Source: Streptomyces sp. XM83C (GTDB lineage Bacteria > Actinomycetota > Actinomycetes > Streptomycetales > Streptomycetaceae). From it: DNA of 64,000 nt. The notes below the pieces were generated by a model. It worked only from the letters and a program-made list of their open reading frames with translations, ran no database searches and had not been told where the DNA came from. The position numbers and the translations under genes were made by a program. The stretch is from NCBI RefSeq assembly GCF_023072675.1, contig NZ_JALLGL010000001.1, positions 1 through 64,000 on the forward strand, read 5' to 3'. The number at the start of each line of letters is the position of its first letter. Position 1 is the first letter of the stretch. Positions 59,933 through 64,000 of the stretch are shown one piece after another.

Positions 59933-60472
59933 TCAGCGGACGCCCTGGCTCTCCTCCAGGTAGGCCAGTGCGCCGACGGGTTCGTCCGCGAAGAACACCA
60001 GCTCGGCGAGCGGGCGCGGCAGGAAGCCCTCGCTCTCCATGCGGTGGAACTGCTGCTTGAGCCCGTCGTAGAAGCCGGCGGTGTTCAGCAGGACGACCGG
60101 CTTGTCGGTGTGGCCGTGCTTCTTCAGTTCCAGGATCTCGGTGGCTTCGTCGAGGGTGCCGGTGCCGCCGACCATGACGACGACGGCGTCGGCCTTCTCC
60201 AGCATCAGCCGCTTGCGTTCGGCGAGGTCGCGGGCGACGACCATCTCGTCGGCGCCGTGGCGCACCCGGGCGGAGAGGAACTCCACGGACACCCCGCACA
60301 GCCGGCCGCCGGACTCCTGCACCCCGTCGGCGACGACCTTCATCAGTCCGACGTCGGAGCCGCCCCACACCAGTGTGTGGCCTCCTTTGCCGAGAAGTTC
60401 GGCGAATTCACGGGCGGGGCGGGTGTAGCGCTCGTCGAGGTCGGCGGCGGAGAGGAAGACACAGATACGCAT
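59933..60472 (-). CDS. LOG-family nucleoside 5'-monophosphate phosphoribohydrolase-like (TIGR00730)
   Basis: The 179-residue protein has 'TLVWGGSDVGLMKVVADGV' and the signature 'VVMVGGTGTLDEATEILEL' (PGGxGTxxE with V for P), 'NTAGFYDGLKQQFHRMESEG'. LOG enzymes hydrolyse cytokinin ribosides or purine nucleotides, and bacterial members are often involved in nucleotide salvage or stress. It begins at ATG 60472. The SDR gene starts 27 nt past its stop. Confidence 0.85.
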   Translation of the reverse strand: MRICVFLSAADLDERYTRPAREFAELLGKGGHTLVWGGSDVGLMKVVADGVQESGGRLCGVSVEFLSARVRHGADEMVVARDLAERKRLMLEKADAVVVMVGGTGTLDEATEILELKKHGHTDKPVVLLNTAGFYDGLKQQFHRMESEGFLPRPLAELVFFADEPVGALAYLEESQGVR

Positions 60473-60624
60473 GGCGTCACGGTACGCGGACGGCGCGGCG
60501 GCCCGGAGAGCGCTCCCGGAGCACGGGTGAGGCGCACACGGTCACGGGGTCGCACGGCGGGACGGGGCGGGTCGTCGAGGTGTCGTCCGCGATGAGTCGG
60601 CCCGCGAGTGGCAGTCTCGGCTTC

Positions 60625-61407
60625 ATGGAGAAGAAGACGGTTTCCCGCGACGGGACGTCCCTCGCGTACGACGTGACCGGCCGGGGGCCGGTGGTGGTCC
60701 TGGTCAGCGGGGCCATGTCGACCGGCGGCACGGTGGCTCCGCTGGCGCACCGGCTCGCCGACCGGTGCACGGCCGTGGTGTACGACCGCCGGGGCCGCGG
60801 CGAGAGCGGTGACACGGCGCCGTACACGGTCGAGCGTGAGATCGAGGATCTGGCGGCGGTCGCCGAGGCGGCGGGCGGCGACGCGGCCCTGTTCGGGGTG
60901 TCCTCGGGCGGCGCGCTGGTGCTGCGGGCGGCGGCGGCCGGGCTGCCGGTGCGCCGGGTCGCCGTGTACGAGGTGCCGTACGCGGATCATCTGGAGGGCG
61001 GGGCGGAGCTGCACGCGCGCTATTCGGAGGATCTCGCGCAGGCGCTCGGGGAGGACCGGCGCGGGGACGCGGTGGAGCTGTTCCTGCGGCTGACGGGGCT
61101 CGGCGAGCAGACCATCCAGGGCGCGCGGCAGTCGCCGATGTGGGCGGGCATGGAGACGGTCGCGCCGAGCCTGGCGTACGACAACGCCGTGATGGGTGAC
61201 GGGCTGCTCCCCCGCGAGCTGCTGGCGTCGGTGGGCGTGCCGGTGCTGTCGGTGGCGGGCGGGGCGAGCCCGGCGTGGCTGCCGCGGGCGGCCCGGGACG
61301 TCGCGGAGGCGGTGCCGGACGGCACGTACCGGGAGCTGCCGGGCCAGACCCACATGGTGGAGCCGGAGGTGCTGGGGCCGGTGCTGGCGGAGTACTTCAC
61401 GCAGTGA
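60625..61407 (+). CDS. Alpha/beta hydrolase
   Basis: The 260-residue protein begins at ATG 60625 without an SD; the promoter may give a leaderless mRNA. It has 'VVVLVSGAMSTGGTV', 'VVYDRRGRGESGDTAPY', the nucleophile elbow 'ALFGVSSGGALVLRAAA' (GxSxG) and His in 'ELPGQTHMVEPEVLG'. Activity is probably ester or amide hydrolysis; no specific family was recognised. It is divergent from the LOG gene and ends 69 nt from the convergent mnmA. Confidence 0.82.
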   Translation: MEKKTVSRDGTSLAYDVTGRGPVVVLVSGAMSTGGTVAPLAHRLADRCTAVVYDRRGRGESGDTAPYTVEREIEDLAAVAEAAGGDAALFGVSSGGALVLRAAAAGLPVRRVAVYEVPYADHLEGGAELHARYSEDLAQALGEDRRGDAVELFLRLTGLGEQTIQGARQSPMWAGMETVAPSLAYDNAVMGDGLLPRELLASVGVPVLSVAGGASPAWLPRAARDVAEAVPDGTYRELPGQTHMVEPEVLGPVLAEYFTQ

Positions 61408-61476
61408 GCCGCAGGCGCCGGGCGCGCGCCCCCCGGCGCCGGTGCGGGCCGCGTCGGGTGCGGCGCGCCGGCCGGG

Positions 61477-62610
61477 TCAGACCGCGGCGGCCGTCCTCGC
61501 GCGCGTGGTGGTGGCGATCGTCGCCGAGCCGACCACGCGCGTGCCGTCGTACAGGACGATGGCCTGGCCGGGTGCGACGCCGCGGACCGGCTCGGTGAAG
61601 GTGACGCGCAGTTCGCCGTCGGCCATCTCGGCGCGCACCTCGGTCTCCTCGCCGTGGGCGCGCAGCTGCGCGGTGTAGGTGCCGGGGCCGCTGGGGGCGG
61701 TGCCGCACCAGCGGGGGCGGATCGCGGTGAGCGCGGTGACGTCGAGGGCCTCGGCGGGGCCGACGGTGACGGTGTTGTTCACCGGGGAGATGTCGAGGAC
61801 GTAGCGGGGCTTGCCGTCGGGGGCCGGGGTGCCGATGCGCAGGCCCTTGCGCTGGCCGATGGTGAAGCCGTAGGCGCCCTCGTGGGTGCCGAGCTTGTTG
61901 CCGTCCTCGTCGACGATGTCGCCCTCGGCCTTGCCGAGGCGGCGGGCGAGGAAGCCCTGGGTGTCGCCGTCGGCGATGAAGCAGATGTCGTGCGAGTCGG
62001 GCTTCTTGGCGACGGCGAGGCCGCGGCGCTCGGCCTCGGCGCGGATCTCGTCCTTGGTGGTGACGGTGTCACCGAGCGGGAAGAGGGCGTGGGCGAGCTG
62101 CTGTTCGTCGAGGACGCCGAGGACGTACGACTGGTCCTTGGCCATGTCGGAGGCGCGGTGCAGTTCGCGGGTGCCGTCGGGCCGGGTGACGATCTTGGCG
62201 TAGTGGCCGGTGCAGACGGCGTCGAAGCCGAGCGCGAGGGCCTTGTCGAGCAGGGCGGCGAACTTGATCTTCTCGTTGCAGCGCAGGCACGGGTTGGGGG
62301 TGCGGCCCGCCTCGTACTCGGCGACGAAGTCCTCGACGACGTCCTCGCGGAACCGGTCGGCGAGGTCCCAGACGTAGAACGGGATGCCGATGACGTCGGC
62401 GGCGCGCCGGGCGTCGCGGGAGTCCTCGATGGTGCAACAGCCCCGCGCGCCCGTGCGGAAGGACTGCGGGTTGGCGGAGAGCGCCAGATGGACGCCGGTC
62501 ACGTCGTGGCCCGCTTCGGCGGCGCGTGCGGCGGCGACGGCGGAGTCGACGCCGCCGGACATGGCGGCGAGGACGCGGAGGGGGCGGGGGCGCTGCGGGG
62601 TGTCAGTCAT
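61477..62610 (-). CDS. mnmA: tRNA-specific 2-thiouridylase
   Basis: It adds sulfur at U34 of tRNA Lys, Glu and Gln, using sulfur from a cysteine desulfurase. The 377-residue protein has '[16 protein letters not shown]' (PP-loop, 18-23 SGGVDS), the catalytic Cys108 in '[13 protein letters not shown]', Cys210 in 'PDSHDICFI' that forms the persulfide partner, '[11 protein letters not shown]', and '[20 protein letters not shown]'. ATG 62610 has GGAAGGG three bases upstream. It lies near a cysteine desulfurase gene and a TPP riboswitch, suggesting a local sulfur-transfer theme. Confidence 0.95.
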   Translation of the reverse strand: MTDTPQRPRPLRVLAAMSGGVDSAVAAARAAEAGHDVTGVHLALSANPQSFRTGARGCCTIEDSRDARRAADVIGIPFYVWDLADRFREDVVEDFVAEYEAGRTPNPCLRCNEKIKFAALLDKALALGFDAVCTGHYAKIVTRPDGTRELHRASDMAKDQSYVLGVLDEQQLAHALFPLGDTVTTKDEIRAEAERRGLAVAKKPDSHDICFIADGDTQGFLARRLGKAEGDIVDEDGNKLGTHEGAYGFTIGQRKGLRIGTPAPDGKPRYVLDISPVNNTVTVGPAEALDVTALTAIRPRWCGTAPSGPGTYTAQLRAHGEETEVRAEMADGELRVTFTEPVRGVAPGQAIVLYDGTRVVGSATIATTTRARTAAAV

Positions 62611-62670
62611 AACCCTTCCAGAGTACGGGGGCGCGGGAACCGGAGCCCGCGGATATGCGTTGTCGATCGC

Positions 62671-63369
62671 GTGGGGGATGCGAAGAGCGAAGCGGACCGG
62701 CGGATCGGGCGGCGTGCTCTGCTCATCGGCGGCGCGGCGGCGGCGGTGGGCACGGCGGTGCTGGCCCGGGACGAGCTGGCGCACCTGTGGTGGCGGATGC
62801 CGGGGGTGGAGAAGCCGCGGGTGGCGGGGGCGGTGGACTTCGCGGGCGCGCGCTGGGTGGAGGCGTCACCGGCGAACTACCGGCGCGCGGACCGGCCCGA
62901 CGACTACGACATCGACCGCGTCGTCGTCCATGTCACCCAGGGCAGCCGGGCGAGCGCGGTGAAGGCGTTCCAGGACCCGGGGCACAAGGCGGCGGCGCAT
63001 TACATCGTGGGGCAGGACGGCCGGATCACGCAGATGATCCGGGAGCTGGACGTGGCGTTCCACGCGGGCAACCGGGAGGTCAACGAGCACAGCGTCGGTA
63101 TCGAGCACGAGGGGTTCGTGGACCGCCCGCAGGATTTCACGGCGGCGATGTACGCGGCTTCGGCGCGGCTGGCGGCGGGTATCTGCCTCCGGTACGGCAT
63201 ACCCGTGGACCGGGAGCACATCCTGGGGCATGTGGAGGTGCCGGGGACGGACCACACCGATCCGGGGCCGCACTGGGACTGGGACCGGTACATGGGGCTG
63301 GTGCGGCGGGAGTACACGGCCGCGGAGAATGCCGGAAAAAATCAAGAATCACCCTCTTCCGCCCAGTGA
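62671..63369 (+). CDS. N-acetylmuramoyl-L-alanine amidase (Amidase_2), Tat-exported
   Basis: The GTG at 62671 gives 232 residues; an SD is not evident. The N terminus has a twin-arginine-like signal ('[20 protein letters not shown]') and an Amidase_2 (PGRP-like) domain with zinc ligands in '[10 protein letters not shown]', 'SVGIEHEGF' and '[13 protein letters not shown]'. It probably cuts the lactyl-L-Ala bond of peptidoglycan outside the cell. It is divergent from mnmA. A TPP riboswitch begins about 30 nt after the stop. Confidence 0.88.
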   Translation: MGDAKSEADRRIGRRALLIGGAAAAVGTAVLARDELAHLWWRMPGVEKPRVAGAVDFAGARWVEASPANYRRADRPDDYDIDRVVVHVTQGSRASAVKAFQDPGHKAAAHYIVGQDGRITQMIRELDVAFHAGNREVNEHSVGIEHEGFVDRPQDFTAAMYAASARLAAGICLRYGIPVDREHILGHVEVPGTDHTDPGPHWDWDRYMGLVRREYTAAENAGKNQESPSSAQ

Positions 63370-63378
63370 GAGGCGTTC

Positions 63379-63580
63379 TATCCTGGAGGCAAGGCCTACG
63401 GGACGAGTGAGGGAGTCCGAGCGTCGTAGCCGACGTGGGCGTGAGACCGAGGTTTCCGCCGATGCCGACGTCGACGGTCGGGCTGAGAGGCCGGAAGGCG
63501 ACCGCCGTGAGGTGGCTGCCGGAAGGCGACCCCCACCACCTGATCCGGACCATGCCGGCGAAGGGAACCCGTCTCGTGGG
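63379..63580 (+). ncRNA. TPP riboswitch with no downstream thiamine gene
   Basis: The + strand carries all core parts of the THI element. P1 is ACGAG (63403-63407)/CTCGT (63573-63577). The extended P3 is GTCCGAGCGTCG (63415-63426) with CGACGGTCGGGC (63472-63483, one G.G mismatch). The pyrimidine sensor CTGAGA is at 63483-63488, ACCTGAT at 63538-63544, P5 CCGG (63545-63548)/CCGG (63555-63558), and the pyrophosphate sensor GCGAAGGGA. A -10 like TATCCT (63379-63384) stands 15-20 nt before it. Downstream there is no gene on this strand, only hairpins and the antisense of the cysteine desulfurase. Confidence 0.85.
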
Positions 63581-63628
63581 CCGCTTTTTCGTGCCCGTGC
63601 GGCCCGAACGGCCCCCGCTCCGGGGCCG
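63578..63628. terminator. Double hairpin between the riboswitch and the cysteine desulfurase end
   Basis: GGGCCGC (63578-63584) pairs with GCGGCCC (63599-63605) around a loop with TTTTT. CGGCCCC (63609-63615) pairs with GGGGCCG (63622-63628). One or both probably end transcription from both directions; the first lies immediately after P1, as expected of a riboswitch expression platform. Confidence 0.55.
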
Positions 63629-63641
63629 GCGCCTCCGCGGC

Positions 63642-64000
63642 TCAGGTGAGTCCGGCCGCGCGTGCTCGCTCCACCGCCGGGCCGATGGCCTTGGCGACCG
63701 CTTCGACGTCCTCCTCGGTGGAGGTGTGCCCGAGGGAGAAGCGCAGGGTGCCGCGGGCCAGGTCGGGGTCGGTGCCGGTGGCCAGCAGCACATGGCTGGG
63801 CTGGGCGACGCCCGCGGTGCAGGCGGAGCCGGTGGAGCATTCGATGCCCTGGGCGTCCAGCAGGAGCAACAGGGAGTCGCCCTCGCAGCCGGGGAAGGTG
63901 AAGTGGGCGTTGGCGGGGAGGCGGTCGACCGGGTCCCCGCCGAGGATCGCGTCGGGTACGGCGGTGCGGACCGCGTCGATGAGTGCGTCGCGGAGCCGGC
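63642..64000 (-). CDS. Cysteine desulfurase family protein (5' part outside window)
   Basis: The last 118 or so residues of a NifS/IscS-like PLP enzyme are present: '[19 protein letters not shown]', '[20 protein letters not shown]' with the catalytic Cys in GSAC, '[20 protein letters not shown]', and '[10 protein letters not shown]'. It supplies persulfide sulfur for Fe-S clusters, tRNA thiolation (MnmA is 1 kb away) or thiamine. The final 13 nt are separated from hairpins and the + strand TPP riboswitch, which is antisense to it if transcription reads through. Confidence 0.88.
   Translation of the reverse strand, partial: RLRDALIDAVRTAVPDAILGGDPVDRLPANAHFTFPGCEGDSLLLLLDAQGIECSTGSACTAGVAQPSHVLLATGTDPDLARGTLRFSLGHTSTEEDVEAVAKAIGPAVERARAAGLT

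Noticed and set aside
63552-64000. A + strand ORF starting at the ATG inside P5 of the TPP element
   Set aside because: The start lies in the aptamer core and the continuation is the antisense of the cysteine desulfurase, so it is not a thiamine gene.

Overview
The window is about 72% G+C, with a very strong third-position GC bias, short intergenic gaps, GTG starts and T-poor GC-rich terminator hairpins. Together with the gene content (two GGDEF/EAL proteins, LuxR-AAA regulator, DUF6191, DUF5988, DUF5753/DUF6879 genes) this points to a Streptomyces chromosome, in the conserved core arm. From memory the gene order resembles the S. coelicolor SCO5486-SCO5536 interval; this could not be checked here.

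Layout. 1-5.3 kb: the end of a TPM-domain membrane protein that continues in frame into a YceI-like domain, a secreted multidomain GH3 glucosidase and a SLATT membrane protein. 5.3-7.9 kb: citramalate synthase (cimA) behind an attenuator-like hairpin, and a TetR regulator. 8.4-11.4 kb: a small accessory island of phage-like and Scr1-type genes (DUF5753 HTH regulator, DUF6879 protein, small zinc-ribbon proteins, a broken HTH gene and a large hairpin). 11.5-16.7 kb: agmatine deiminase and an accessory-less urease (ureAB fusion plus ureC), divergent from an NCS1 permease with repeated operator-like sites between them. 16.8-19.5 kb: ilvE and leuB. 19.9-25.2 kb: an alpha/beta hydrolase, a DUF5988 protein, and proline catabolism (putA-pruA with a divergent PucR-type regulator). 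25.2-27.5 kb: TetR/DHA2 efflux pair. 27.6-33.1 kb: serA and the ilvB-ilvN-ilvC operon with a leader peptide and attenuator. 33.2-40 kb: a membrane GGDEF protein with a degenerate EAL domain, a hydroxyacid dehydrogenase, an aldo/keto reductase and a lipoprotein glucose/sorbosone dehydrogenase. 40-48.4 kb: DUF6191, a giant LuxR regulator, a 61-residue protein whose ribosome-binding site is buried in a hairpin, GNAT plus MMPL transporter, a methyltransferase and a tandem repeat array. 48.5-52.1 kb: gatCAB. 52.3-60.5 kb: DUF4267/TetR pair, rmdB-type GGDEF-EAL protein, ligA, a MetE-like methionine synthase, an SDR and a LOG-family hydrolase. 60.6-64 kb: hydrolase, tRNA thiouridylase mnmA, amidase, and the end of a cysteine desulfurase.

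Themes. Branched-chain amino acid synthesis is spread over four transcription units (cimA, ilvE, leuB, ilvBNC), and three of these have leader/hairpin structures that suggest attenuation. Two c-di-GMP proteins lie 20 kb apart.

The most unusual item is a well-formed TPP riboswitch at about 63.4-63.6 kb on the + strand. It has no downstream thiamine gene. It points straight into the 3' end of the convergent cysteine desulfurase gene, a sulfur donor type enzyme, so a TPP-responsive antisense or 3'-UTR arrangement is possible. Other second-look items are the SD-sequestering hairpin at 43.65 kb, a 15-nt element shared by the cimA and MMPL 5' leaders, the TPM-YceI fusion, and the urease whose flap cysteine is replaced.
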